In this document: positions 17,771 to 26,863 of the stretch, piece by piece
Layout: the number at the start of each line of letters is the position of its first letter
Numbering within the stretch: the stretch's first letter is position 1
NCBI GenBank assembly: GCA_040878395.1
Contig: JBBDMI010000010.1
Location: forward strand, 36,261 to 100,260
DNA: 64,000 nucleotides
DNA from: Candidatus Dependentiae bacterium
Lineage (GTDB): Bacteria > Babelota > Babeliae > Babelales > Vermiphilaceae
Reading direction: 5' to 3'
Program-made: the position numbers and the translations under genes
The notes under the pieces: model-generated
What the model was told of the DNA's origin: nothing
Database searches by the model: none
Seen by the model: the letters and a program-made list of their open reading frames with translations, nothing else

Positions 17771-18505
17771 CTACTGAGAAGCAAGAAACAACATAATACC
17801 GGCTGCTACCGATGCATTATATGAAATATCAACAGAACGTTGTGGAATGGTTACTTGAGTACCATATTTGAAAATTGAAGGACTCACACCCTTGCCTTCG
17901 CTGCCAATAACCAAACATAATGGTTTTTTATAAGTAATTTGAGCAGCATTTTCACCTTTAAAATTAGTAATATAAAGATTATATCCAGCCTCTTTAAGTT
18001 CTTGTGCTGCCGCTTGTGCCGAAGGGGCCAAATAAATTTGCAAATGCTCTGCCAATCCTGCAGATGATTTAATTGTAGCTGCTTGTAATGGCGCAGATTT
18101 TTTTTGCGTAATCACTACTCCATCGACACCGGTACAATATGCAGAACGTAAAATAGCACCCAAATTGCGTACATCTTGAATCCCATCAAGCATCAATAAA
18201 AATGGTTGTTTTTGTGGGTCGAATGGAACTTTTCGATAGCCAAATGGTGCAGCTAGACCAAGCACTGATTGGTGATCAGGCGTACCAGCTAATTTAGTAA
18301 GTGTTTCGCGTGAAACATATTTAATAGTAACCGGATACTTTGGCAAAAGCGCTTCTATCTGAACAAACGATTTCGGCTTTGGATCTGTTGTATATAATGT
18401 AAGCAGCTTACGCTTTTTTGCCTTTAAAAGTTCAACAATTGAATGAACACCATAAACGGGTTCACCCTGCATGATTTTTGTTTTTATTTTTTTATTTTTC
18501 TGCAT
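17771..18505 (-). CDS. rlmB: 23S rRNA 2'-O-ribose methyltransferase (SpoU/TrmH family, RlmB-like)
   Basis: 244 residues. An N-terminal substrate-binding domain (VYGVHSIVELL) is followed by the knotted SPOUT domain. Motif 1 is DGIQDVRNLGAILRSA with the catalytic Asn and Arg, motif 2 LVIGSEGKGVS, and motif 3 IPQRSVDISYNASVAAGI. The family methylates G2251 of 23S rRNA or tRNA G18 using AdoMet; I favour rRNA because of the N-terminal domain. On the minus strand TATAAT (18513-18518) lies only seven bases before the ATG, so the message may be leaderless, or the real start may be the Met at codon 12. Confidence 0.85.
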   Translation of the reverse strand: MQKNKKIKTKIMQGEPVYGVHSIVELLKAKKRKLLTLYTTDPKPKSFVQIEALLPKYPVTIKYVSRETLTKLAGTPDHQSVLGLAAPFGYRKVPFDPQKQPFLLMLDGIQDVRNLGAILRSAYCTGVDGVVITQKKSAPLQAATIKSSAGLAEHLQIYLAPSAQAAAQELKEAGYNLYITNFKGENAAQITYKKPLCLVIGSEGKGVSPSIFKYGTQVTIPQRSVDISYNASVAAGIMLFLASQ

Positions 18506-18536
18506 AGTACCTATTATACCCTTTTTTAATAAATAT

Positions 18537-18570
18537 AAAAACAGCTTTTAAATATTAAAAGCTGTTTTTA
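18537..18570. other. Inverted repeat in the divergent region between rlmB and the Hsp20-like gene
   Basis: Arms of 14 bases (AAAAACAGCTTTTA and its complement) around a five-base loop. It looks like a terminator but no gene ends beside it. It could be an operator or the terminator of an unannotated short transcript. Confidence 0.4.
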
Positions 18571-18672
18571 TATTTATTTTCACAATACTTTGAAAAAAAA
18601 TATATTATGATATTTATATATATAGCTCATTGTTTTAATATATATAACATATTTTAAATTAAAGGAGTTATC

Positions 18673-19239
18673 ATGCAAAAACGCTTTTATCTTCCCTTGA
18701 TTTATCTTTTGTCACCTCTATCAATACAACCTTTTGGCTCTATACATTGGATGCAAGAAGCTATGAGAGAAATGGAAGAAGGTTTTATTCACATGCAAAA
18801 AGCAATGGATCAAGCTTTTACAAAAAATAAACCCTCTTTATCTGGCCGAATGCCGCAATTAACGAGCCAAAATAAGAAAAATGGTGTATCTTTAACATTT
18901 AGCGGCATTGAATCCGGCGACATTAATGCTCATATTAATGATAATGTAATCACTATCGATCATGCCGACTTTAAAGCTCGCATCACACAATCAAAAAGTC
19001 GTTATGCACGAAGCATACTTTTAGTGGAAACCAGCGCTGAAGAACATCGTGATGAAGAAAAAGACGACCAATCCTTCTCTAAAGCTTTTTATAGCTCTAG
19101 TAATCAAACAATCCCTCTTGAACATGAAATAGATTTAAACTCAATCGAGATCACTTACAACGAGAGCTCAAAAGAACTACTTGTGCAACTTTCCAATAAA
19201 GAAGGCACACAAATACCAATTTCCATTCAAAAAAAATAA
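18673..19239 (+). CDS. Exported Hsp20 / alpha-crystallin-like protein
   Basis: 188 residues. The first 21 form a signal peptide (ends IQPFG), followed by a Met-rich amphipathic helix (WMQEAMREMEEGFIHMQKAM) like the N-terminal arm of small heat-shock proteins. Residues about 70-185 fit the alpha-crystallin domain: LTFSGIESGDINAHINDNV for strands 2-4, SFSKAFY and IPLEHEIDLNSIEITYN as the FxRxFxLP...VD-like segment, and a terminal IPISIQ resembling the I-x-I motif. AAAGGAG precedes the start. Chaperone family members are normally cytosolic; this one appears exported. The assignment is by pattern, with moderate certainty. Confidence 0.55.
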   Translation: MQKRFYLPLIYLLSPLSIQPFGSIHWMQEAMREMEEGFIHMQKAMDQAFTKNKPSLSGRMPQLTSQNKKNGVSLTFSGIESGDINAHINDNVITIDHADFKARITQSKSRYARSILLVETSAEEHRDEEKDDQSFSKAFYSSSNQTIPLEHEIDLNSIEITYNESSKELLVQLSNKEGTQIPISIQKK

Positions 19240-19250
19240 TAACCACGTCT

Positions 19251-19290
19251 AATTCAAAAGGACTGTTTATTAAGCAGTCCTTTTGAAATT
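19251..19290 (+). terminator. Intrinsic terminator of the Hsp20-like gene
   Basis: AATTCAAAAGGACTG and its near-perfect complement around an eight- to nine-base loop. Its right arm runs into the decayed alr copy. Confidence 0.75.
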
Positions 19291-19458
19291 CATAACTTGA
19301 AACTAATGCCTCATTACTTAAACATAACATTGCCTAGTACAAACATACTTGCAATTGCCATCTTATATTTGTGGTCAATAAAAACGCTTATAACCATAGC
19401 CTCAAACTCACTAACGGTAATCCTTTAATCGATTGTCATTGCATCGCTTCTGAAACCT
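19282..19458 (+). pseudogene. Decayed 5' fragment of alanine racemase
   Basis: The bases align without large gaps to the first part of the intact alr gene that follows (about 19587-19790). In one frame it still reads NKNAYNHS...GNPLIDCHCIASETLQIR, against KGNAYGHG...NHPLIDWYCTASLSEALHIR in alr. The match starts around codon 5 of alr and stops after about 60 codons. It has no start codon in the right place and lacks the active-site lysine. Remnant of a tandem duplication. Confidence 0.8.
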
Positions 19459-19460
19459 TA

Positions 19461-19500
19461 CAAATCCGAGTTTGCATTTCGGATTTGACAACTTTTTTTT
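19461..19500 (+). terminator. Possible terminator upstream of alr
   Basis: Inverted arms CAAATCCGA (19461-19469) and TCGGATTTG (19479-19487), with a T run starting five bases further on. The gap before the T run makes it weaker than the other terminators. Confidence 0.4.
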
Positions 19501-19573
19501 TCAAATCGCCTCTTGATTTTGTCCATGATATACTATCAGTTATTTTGAAAAATAAGAAATAAGGCAATACAAC

Positions 19574-20764
19574 ATGCAAAAGCAAAATTCATGGCTCGAA
19601 ATTGACGCCAACTCACTGGAACATAATATTACCGAATATAAACGTATCATTGGCAATGCGCATCTTGCATTTGTGGTCAAAGGAAACGCATATGGTCATG
19701 GCATTGATCAGATTATCGAACTTACTAAAAATCATCCTTTAATCGACTGGTATTGCACTGCATCACTTTCTGAGGCTTTACACATCCGTACATTAGGATC
19801 AAAAAAAAATATTTTAGTTATGTGCTCTATTGATCAAGATCCTTATCTGGCAATTGCACAGCAAATTGATTTAGTGGTTTACGATACACATAGTCTTGAA
19901 CTGATAATCAAGGCAGCACAAAAACATAAAGCTATTGCACGTATTCATCTAAAAGTTGATACAGGTTTATCTCGCTTTGGATTTCTACCAAATGAAATAT
20001 TACCGATAATACAAATGTTTCAGCACAATTCTCACATTGCATTAAACGGTATTTTTACTCACTTTGCCAACGCTGAAAATATTGATCAGCAATATACCGA
20101 CATACAGGTTGCACACTTTGCAAACTTAATTAAACAGTTAAAAAAGAACCAAATAGAAATTCCATACATACATTCACATGCAACTTCAGCTACCATCAAA
20201 CAAAGCAATGGGTATACCAACTTTATGCGCATTGGAGCAGGCATGTATGGCCTATGGCCATCAGAAGTAGTTAAAGATGACGCATATAAAAAATATCAAC
20301 TCACATTAAAGCAAATTCTAACGTGGAAAACACACATTTGCAGCACGCGCACTATCGAAAAAGATAAATTAGTTGGCTATGGCCTTACCTACAAAACAGC
20401 TCGAAAAACTCGTCTAGCATTTTTACCTATTGGCTATGCAGATGGTTATCATCGAAGACTGTCAAACGTTGGCAATGTTTTAATTGAAAATAGATATGCA
20501 CCGGTTATTGGTCGAACAGCAATGAATGTTATCACTGTTGATATTACTGATATTCCATCAGCAAAAATAGGAACTGAAGTTATATTAATGGGAAATCATC
20601 AAGGAATTACCGCCTATGATTTGGCTAAACAAATGGAAAGTTTCAATCCACGTGAAATCACAACCCGCTTGAGTGCGCACATTCCACGCATAATTGATTC
20701 ATCCTGCGTGTCAGCCATAATTTCAACATCGGCTGGAATACACGAATGCGCTCACCGAAGTTGA
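19574..20764 (+). CDS. alr: Alanine racemase
   Basis: 396 residues, a PLP enzyme making D-alanine for peptidoglycan. Lysine 36 in VVKGNAYGHG carries the PLP. GLSRFGF and HSHATSA are core barrel motifs, IGAGMYGLWP binds phosphate, and LPIGYADGYHR with GRTAMNVITVDIT form the C-terminal domain. The last 15 residues look unrelated to the family and read into low-conservation sequence. It follows a decayed partial duplicate of itself. Having alr with ftsZ implies the cell still makes or modifies peptidoglycan. Confidence 0.95.
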   Translation: MQKQNSWLEIDANSLEHNITEYKRIIGNAHLAFVVKGNAYGHGIDQIIELTKNHPLIDWYCTASLSEALHIRTLGSKKNILVMCSIDQDPYLAIAQQIDLVVYDTHSLELIIKAAQKHKAIARIHLKVDTGLSRFGFLPNEILPIIQMFQHNSHIALNGIFTHFANAENIDQQYTDIQVAHFANLIKQLKKNQIEIPYIHSHATSATIKQSNGYTNFMRIGAGMYGLWPSEVVKDDAYKKYQLTLKQILTWKTHICSTRTIEKDKLVGYGLTYKTARKTRLAFLPIGYADGYHRRLSNVGNVLIENRYAPVIGRTAMNVITVDITDIPSAKIGTEVILMGNHQGITAYDLAKQMESFNPREITTRLSAHIPRIIDSSCVSAIISTSAGIHECAHRS

Positions 20765-20825
20765 GGAACCTGTACTGCCGTATACGGTGAAGCTTTGCGA
20801 AAATGTAAGCTTGTCGAAGCACGAA

Positions 20826-21314
20826 CTATTCAAAATACAACTGAAACCGTTTTAATTGATCAAATAAATCATCACTCAAAAGATATAGAACATGATCCCG
20901 GGAAAAAGCTTTTTTACCCTTATTGATCATCTCATACAACCTTTTAGCATTCATCCACGTATCATTAATACTCACTAACTTTTTACGCATATAAACTGTA
21001 TAAGAAACTCTGGGTAAAAACAAAACTGCCCCATCAACTAAAAATGGAGCTATGTTTTTTTTAACATCAAAAATATCCGTCACCACTTCTTGTGGTTTTT
21101 TTTTATCTTCAACGCGTATATTAAATGGATGCAATATTTGTCTTTCACCTTCAGTTTGTACACGCAGTAAAAAAAAAGGCTTATTATTTTTTTTACTTTT
21201 ATAGGCCCACGGAATTACCTTGACCATTTGCAGAGTATCAGCTGCAGATAATGCAACACCCGGCATCAAACAAAAAATCAATAATAATCTATGCATAATT
21301 CTCGTAACACTCAC
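20826..21314 (-). CDS. Exported protein, short paralogue of the next gene upstream
   Basis: 162 residues with a signal peptide (ends LSA|AD). It shares with the 282-residue protein at 21323-22171 the blocks AADT-Q-V-V-PW-YK, a VDGA-F-P-V-Y strand pair and a C-terminal KRLYEMI...LSDDLFDQLKRFQLYF helix, but lacks a central block of roughly 50-60 residues. The strand-rich start faintly recalls a Nudix fold; no Nudix box is present. The two genes are nine bases apart on the same strand and look like an unequal tandem duplication. Confidence 0.6.
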   Translation of the reverse strand: MSVTRIMHRLLLIFCLMPGVALSAADTLQMVKVIPWAYKSKKNNKPFFLLRVQTEGERQILHPFNIRVEDKKKPQEVVTDIFDVKKNIAPFLVDGAVLFLPRVSYTVYMRKKLVSINDTWMNAKRLYEMINKGKKAFSRDHVLYLLSDDLFDQLKRFQLYFE

Positions 21315-21322
21315 TTAAATAG

Positions 21323-22171
21323 TCAGTTTTTCACATGCTCTTTACAATATTGCTCATTATTAAAAAGAAGCCAACTATGTGCTGCCCAACCTTTTTTCCT
21401 TATCTCTTCAGAGACATGTTTTGTCTCTCGTTGACCTGCTACTGCACGCAAATATTCAATATCATATATATTAGTAGTATCATTATGAAGTTTCAAAATA
21501 TCTTCAGCACTGAATTCACTTATTCTTTTTTTTGCATAAAGCCTAAGCCGCTCTTTCCTTTCACAATCCCTTCTTTTTGCTAATTGCGCAGTGTCAAAGC
21601 TTAATTTGTATGTTTTAAATAATTTGCATAATGACTCACTCAAAATACATACCCTATTTTTCCGAACAAACCTATTTTCATTTGAATCGATAATTTTATA
21701 AAGCTTTTTTGCATATATCCATATTTTTTTGCCATCACGATCCTTATCACATGAATCCATTTCACTAGGTTCTTTATACTCTACATGGGGGAAAAACACT
21801 GCTGCGCCATCAACTTCAAAAGAGGTGTGTAATTTATGTTTTATATAATCCCTTGCACTATCAAGAAAAGCTAAACCATCACCTTCAACTGTACCCGTTA
21901 AAAATGCTGATCTTGTTGCTTCAACAAACAGATTTGACGCAGCATCTTTTAATGTCTGCTCCTGATATTTTTTACCCATAAACAGCTCAATTAATATGTT
22001 AAGCGTACGTTCATTACCAACATAAGCATTAAACAAAAAAACCGGTTTCCCTCTTTTATAAGTCCACGGCACCACGTGCACATTTTGTGGAGTGTCAGCT
22101 GCATATAAACCCATTGCTAAACTAATACACAACAATGAAACTATTTTTTTTATTATATTCACCATAAACAT
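21323..22171 (-). CDS. Exported protein, long paralogue of the tandem pair
   Basis: 282 residues. The start at 22171 gives MFMVNIIKK; the Met at codon 3 is equally possible. Signal peptide to about residue 24 (GLYA|AD). Same block order as its neighbour, plus a central helix (TLKDAASNLFVEATRSAF) at the place where a Nudix helix would sit, but without the glutamates needed for catalysis, and a charged C-terminal extension. Nudix kinship is speculation from the pattern. No function can be assigned. Confidence 0.6.
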   Translation of the reverse strand: MFMVNIIKKIVSLLCISLAMGLYAADTPQNVHVVPWTYKRGKPVFLFNAYVGNERTLNILIELFMGKKYQEQTLKDAASNLFVEATRSAFLTGTVEGDGLAFLDSARDYIKHKLHTSFEVDGAAVFFPHVEYKEPSEMDSCDKDRDGKKIWIYAKKLYKIIDSNENRFVRKNRVCILSESLCKLFKTYKLSFDTAQLAKRRDCERKERLRLYAKKRISEFSAEDILKLHNDTTNIYDIEYLRAVAGQRETKHVSEEIRKKGWAAHSWLLFNNEQYCKEHVKN

Positions 22172-22180
22172 CCTTAAATA

Positions 22181-24034
22181 TTATTCTGTTCTCATCATTG
22201 AAAGATCTTCCTCTTTACCTTTATCTGAACCGGATCTTTTTCTTTTTGAGCCTGAACTTATTGCAGCCTGCGGCATATCTACATCCGCACCTTCATCAAC
22301 TATACCATGTTTTATCTGTATAATTTCTTTAACTAGATCCAGAAGATATTTTTCTTCATTAAACAACAAATCACTTGCATCAACATCAGAATCGTCATGC
22401 GAAACATCACTCATCTCACTGCCCGAATCATCAGACACAGCATCTTCTTCACTACAGAAATCTTCAGAGCTTAAACTATCAGACGTATCACTTTCTTTGC
22501 CACTTGAGCTATTAGAATCCAAATGACGATAACGCCACAACTCTTGAGTAAATTTATCCAAGGCATATTGCTTAAGCATGTCAAACCCAATTGGACTCAC
22601 TAATGCTTGAACATCTTTATTCCCCAAAAGATCTTGCATCTGTTTGAAATCTTTCTTTTTCGCCAAGCGACCAAGAAAAACACGAGCGCTGCAAAATGCT
22701 ATGCGTTCAAAATCACTCATAACAACTTTCTGCACAGGTGCATCATCATTATCTATATCAATGACATAACTTACATAATTAGAGCCTGAAAATAAACAAA
22801 CCAGTTTACCCTCAGAATCAAAGTAAATACTATTAAAAAAGGAGTTCGAAACATTTATATCAAAAAATCTATAAACATCCTGAAAACACCCTTCTTCATT
22901 TTTTTTATATATAATAATACGATGTTTTTCTTCACCCGCTACTTTAATAGGCATAAGCATGGCTGCATATTGAGCACTATTATCGATTGTTATTCTAGCA
23001 TACTCAGGATCACAGTCAGCGTGAACATCAAGACCCGTCTTGAACATATATTTATAGGTTCCGTTCATATCATAAACAAAAATATCACTCACCGTTGCAC
23101 AATAAATGAGTACGTCATTTTTAGCAGAAGCAAGCGAATAAATATCCTTTAAGTAAATGTCTAACAAGTTTTCTTCATCTTCATCTTCGAGATTTTGTTC
23201 ATTATAAATTTGTTCGTACTCTTTTTCCGGAAGTATATTGCTAAAACTTTTCCATGATTTCCCTGCAATGTCCCAATACGACACCTGACCATCATTGTTA
23301 AAGCTGATTAACCTATCAGTGCTATCTTGAATGTTAACATTAATTTCATATTTCAACTCCGGAAAAGAATGAACCATGACATTGCAAAGTGGTGCTTGTA
23401 GAGGCCAAGGTAATTGTTGCATAGTACCATGCAAATGATCAAAGTAACTCTCATAATCTAAAAACTTTTCTTTGAGAGTTGAAGTTGTAGCTTCAGCAAT
23501 TTTTTTTATCGCTAATGTTCTTAAAGAAGGCGCAATCTTTTTATCTACTATAAGTTTAAATCCTAAACTTTTTGGATTATTCAATGTACAAAGCTCGGTT
23601 TCACTGTCTATTAAATGAGCATACTGATCAACCACTACACGACTAAACATCCGACTATAAGTATCATTATAATCATGTGTTCTCTGTAAAACATTTAGCA
23701 GATACTTATCGTGTAACAATACCTCTAAAAGAGACTCTGCCCTATTTCCTTTTTTACAACATTTTGTTGCCAATGCAACAAGATCATCATGCGTTTGCCC
23801 TGCATACAAAAATTGAGGTATAAAGTTAAAACAAGCTTGCTTATGTTGATCTATATACGACATCCTCAACATCTCACTACAATTTGACTCTGAAACGTCA
23901 AAAAAAACACCCGCTCGACCCTGAGAGCCAGGTATAAATAGTCTATACACACGTTCCTGATCAGGATCAGCTCCAAAACTGAAATGACTTGAACATAAAA
24001 CAGATAAAAACAGTAGTAGAGTAAGACTTTTCAT
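22181..24034 (-). CDS. Exported WD40-like protein with acidic serine-rich tail
   Basis: 617 residues. Signal peptide at 1-21 (ends FSFG|AD). Residues about 55-215 are helical. Residues about 230-440 contain beta-propeller-like strands, including a good WD-type unit (LISFNNDGQVSYWDIAGKSW) and weaker ones (DVLIYCATVSDIFVYDMNG). Residues about 505-560 are almost only Ser, Asp and Glu, and a basic cluster SKRKR lies at 596-600. Acidic Ser-rich tracts with a basic patch resemble eukaryotic nuclear proteins. I infer a possible secreted host-directed protein; nothing shows the target. Confidence 0.6.
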   Translation of the reverse strand: MKSLTLLLFLSVLCSSHFSFGADPDQERVYRLFIPGSQGRAGVFFDVSESNCSEMLRMSYIDQHKQACFNFIPQFLYAGQTHDDLVALATKCCKKGNRAESLLEVLLHDKYLLNVLQRTHDYNDTYSRMFSRVVVDQYAHLIDSETELCTLNNPKSLGFKLIVDKKIAPSLRTLAIKKIAEATTSTLKEKFLDYESYFDHLHGTMQQLPWPLQAPLCNVMVHSFPELKYEINVNIQDSTDRLISFNNDGQVSYWDIAGKSWKSFSNILPEKEYEQIYNEQNLEDEDEENLLDIYLKDIYSLASAKNDVLIYCATVSDIFVYDMNGTYKYMFKTGLDVHADCDPEYARITIDNSAQYAAMLMPIKVAGEEKHRIIIYKKNEEGCFQDVYRFFDINVSNSFFNSIYFDSEGKLVCLFSGSNYVSYVIDIDNDDAPVQKVVMSDFERIAFCSARVFLGRLAKKKDFKQMQDLLGNKDVQALVSPIGFDMLKQYALDKFTQELWRYRHLDSNSSSGKESDTSDSLSSEDFCSEEDAVSDDSGSEMSDVSHDDSDVDASDLLFNEEKYLLDLVKEIIQIKHGIVDEGADVDMPQAAISSGSKRKRSGSDKGKEEDLSMMRTE

Positions 24035-24244
24035 ATTGAAACCTCCGAGAACTATAGCTAAATTAATATATTATAATTGTACTAAAGTTTCCATATTTGT
24101 CAATTAAAAAGGTACCTTAAAAGCTTCGATAAAGGTGTTTTTAAGCATTTTATTGCTGTTGTTATATTACTTATCATTATATTGAACCCCAACCTGAATA
24201 AGTGTACTCTCAAAGAAAAGAATGAAAAAAAAGGATAAAAACAG

Positions 24245-24604
24245 ATGAAAAACCAATTAATATTAATCATACTCGGAGCATTTTACCCTACACTAGGACA
24301 AAGTTCATGCCAATGCTTGCAAAAGAAAATCGACATTATGGGCGAAAGTTTAAAAACATTCAGTGTAATTTGCCATCTGCTCAATAAAACCTATAAAGGT
24401 GAACAGGTTTTATTTGAAGCATATATCAGCCAGCTTGAAAGCATCATTAATGAACTACTTATAACCTCTGCTGATCACCAATCTCTTTCGCAAAAGTTAT
24501 ACATCATGAATGAACTCCTAAGACAAAATGAACAGTCTGAATTTGAAACATTTGTAAAAGAACTCGGTCATGAACTATGCATACAACCTGACAATGAAAA
24601 TTAA
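24245..24604 (+). CDS. Small exported helical protein
   Basis: 119 residues with a signal peptide (MKNQLILIILGAFYPTLGQS). Cysteines appear as CQC just after it and singly later. The body is two or three helices. The stop shares the palindrome TTAA with the convergent stop of the barrel-like gene at 24601. No family recognised. Confidence 0.55.
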   Translation: MKNQLILIILGAFYPTLGQSSCQCLQKKIDIMGESLKTFSVICHLLNKTYKGEQVLFEAYISQLESIINELLITSADHQSLSQKLYIMNELLRQNEQSEFETFVKELGHELCIQPDNEN

Positions 24605-26043
24605 TAATAGATAATTGCTGATGCAAAAATCTCATTTATATTAAACGTGTTTCTACCGCCCAGAACATGGCGAGATCCAAACTCAAAAACAGTTTGTCCA
24701 TCACCGGTCCATTGCACATTCCAACGAATCATATGTGCAATTTGATTGCTAATTTTCTCCAGCAAGTACGTATTAAATTTTGCTTTTGGACATACAACCG
24801 CTAACCTGTCCGAACCTTTATAGGTTCCTTCATAAAAAAGTCCTGCAGAAAAAGCCGATTGCATAATATTAAAAAATAGATTACCCGCAAGCACATCAAC
24901 CTGTGTGCCATAATGAATACGGGTCGTTGAAGCAGCATCTGCAAACTCACGTTTTGTTGCATCAAAATCGTCAAAAGGCAAAACGATAAATGGCTGGAAA
25001 CGTGGCGGAATTAATAGCTCCGATTTTTTATCTTTTTTTTGTGGAATACGCCGCTGTCCATGAAACGGCGCTGAAATAATCACATCTAAATAAAAACGTG
25101 GATTAAAATATTGATAACCGGTCCACATATGAATATCAATAAATGGCTTAAAACGAAAGGCGCCGGTTCCAAATTCAATTTCCCACAAAATATTACCGTT
25201 GCGAATTTCACCCGTAGGCAAAATACCAACCAAACCAAAACGAGCAATTTGCCACCAATCTGAATACCCGGCAAAATCTAAAATAGTCGCAACTGAAACA
25301 TCACCAAGACCGGTACGCTTTTGATGGAGATTACATTCAATACATTTAGGAGCCAGAATACCATTAAAAATATAATCATTAAAATCAACATAATCACTAA
25401 AAAACTGAATGATATTATCTTCACCAGTAATATTATCCGGTCGCCCGCATGTAATTTGCCCATCAACACATTGTAATCTCAAATCACGTTCGATATGCCG
25501 AACAGGGACATAAAAACCGGTTGCTAATTTAACGCAATCATACATGACAAATGTAGAAAACAAGCTTAACTCACCATTGGTTTCCTGAAAAGATCCTTCA
25601 ATCTTGAGCTTTGTATCAGCAGTACAAGCAATATACTGTTCACTTTGATCAGCTCCAAATGCTGGAGCGCTGCCCGGCAAGGTAAACTTTCCTTCATCGG
25701 CAAGCTTTGAGGCAAGAAAAATATTCTTAATTAGAATGTCCCTACCAAATACAAAATCAGGAATGGATACGTTTTGAGTTCGACAGCATGCATCTTGCAT
25801 ACGAGCTGAATCGGCCGAGAGATGTCGCACAATAAGTTGCGCCGTCAAAAAGTTATTAGGAACCAAGCGAGATGATCTATCACATAAACGCTTACATATG
25901 GGCACAGGATTCCATTGATCGCATGCATCAGCCAAAGACTTATGATTACTAAAAGAACTCAGTTTGTCATATTGCTCAGCGTCATTTATCGATAATGCAT
26001 TATGCGCAATAAACAACAGAAATAAAAAATATATATGCTTCAT
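24601..26043 (-). CDS. Exported cysteine-rich protein, probable outer-membrane beta-barrel (paralogue)
   Basis: 480 residues. Signal peptide at 1-18 (HNALS|I). The N-terminal third has paired cysteines (ICKRLC; DACC), and further CIEC and C-x-C spacings occur later. The C-terminal two thirds carry alternating strands and end ASAIIYY, an aromatic C-terminus as in barrels. GILPTG...WEIEFGTG...IDIHMW matches the order seen in the protein at 564-2210, and GLFYEGTYKGSDRL matches the gene at 17400. I infer a lineage-specific barrel family in which disulphides stabilise surface loops. The gene ending at 26054 lies just upstream on the same strand. Confidence 0.7.
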   Translation of the reverse strand: MKHIYFLFLLFIAHNALSINDAEQYDKLSSFSNHKSLADACDQWNPVPICKRLCDRSSRLVPNNFLTAQLIVRHLSADSARMQDACCRTQNVSIPDFVFGRDILIKNIFLASKLADEGKFTLPGSAPAFGADQSEQYIACTADTKLKIEGSFQETNGELSLFSTFVMYDCVKLATGFYVPVRHIERDLRLQCVDGQITCGRPDNITGEDNIIQFFSDYVDFNDYIFNGILAPKCIECNLHQKRTGLGDVSVATILDFAGYSDWWQIARFGLVGILPTGEIRNGNILWEIEFGTGAFRFKPFIDIHMWTGYQYFNPRFYLDVIISAPFHGQRRIPQKKDKKSELLIPPRFQPFIVLPFDDFDATKREFADAASTTRIHYGTQVDVLAGNLFFNIMQSAFSAGLFYEGTYKGSDRLAVVCPKAKFNTYLLEKISNQIAHMIRWNVQWTGDGQTVFEFGSRHVLGGRNTFNINEIFASAIIYY

Positions 26044-26053
26044 ACTACTATAT

Positions 26054-26695
26054 TTAACCGGTTACAATTCTTCGCTTATTATTTTTATCAATAACAAATA
26101 ATTTACCAAATTTATCATATCCCCAAAGATCCTCATTGTCGCCATACCATAAGTTATGGTCACTTTCACGCAATTGAAAAAAAGGTTCAATATGATCTGG
26201 TGAATGAGATGCATACCATACATCATCAACCTTCATAATAACGACATTCTTAGAACTGCTTAATTTTATACGATTAATCTCAAGAACCTCTTGAACAACA
26301 TTAGTAATATGCTGCTGTGAACTCTGATCTGTTCCTGCAAATGTGTATGTAGTTATATACTCCAATACTTTATCTAAAGTGCTTATAGAAACTGTTTCAA
26401 TGGCCGCATGAAATTCTTGATGAAACTCTTGGACAACATCATCAAGCGCATTTAATTTAGATTCAAAAACATTATAAGAAACATACACATGCTCATCAAG
26501 ACAATCACACGATGACATCTGATTAAGCTCGTCAAGCTGTCCTTGTAATTGAGATAATTGCACCTGTAATATTTCTGTATAATGAGCGACATCATCAACC
26601 GCACTTAAAAAAAACGCATGTTGATCAGCAGCTATATTAAAATAGATACATAACGCTAATAAAATATGAACGCTTTTCATTATGGCTTCTCTCAT
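26054..26695 (-). CDS. Exported protein of unknown function
   Basis: About 214 residues. I start at the ATG at 26695 because AAGGA lies five bases before it; starts at 26680 (MKSVHILL) and 26725 are possible. The signal peptide is ILLALCIYFNIAA. Then follow a coiled-coil-like helix (ILQVQLSQLQGQLDEL), a CDC motif, and a C-terminal strand-rich segment (VVIMKVDDVWYASH; LWGYDKFGKLFVIDKNNKRRIV). It is 10 bp upstream of the barrel-like gene on the same strand and probably co-transcribed with it. Confidence 0.6.
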   Translation of the reverse strand: MREAIMKSVHILLALCIYFNIAADQHAFFLSAVDDVAHYTEILQVQLSQLQGQLDELNQMSSCDCLDEHVYVSYNVFESKLNALDDVVQEFHQEFHAAIETVSISTLDKVLEYITTYTFAGTDQSSQQHITNVVQEVLEINRIKLSSSKNVVIMKVDDVWYASHSPDHIEPFFQLRESDHNLWYGDNEDLWGYDKFGKLFVIDKNNKRRIVTG

Positions 26696-26863
26696 GGATT
26701 TCCTTTTTTTACGTATGCCATGCAAACATTAAAAAACAATAATCCTAATCTTGAAAAAATGCAAAAAAGACTAAATTCATTGACCCTATTCATACGTATT
26801 TATTATATTTTTAAAGTTACCACACAGATCTATAACCCTTTTTTATAAAAAGAAAGAGCACTC

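Noticed and set aside
20765..20825. Small palindrome after alr as a terminator
   Set aside because: The arms are short and no T run follows.
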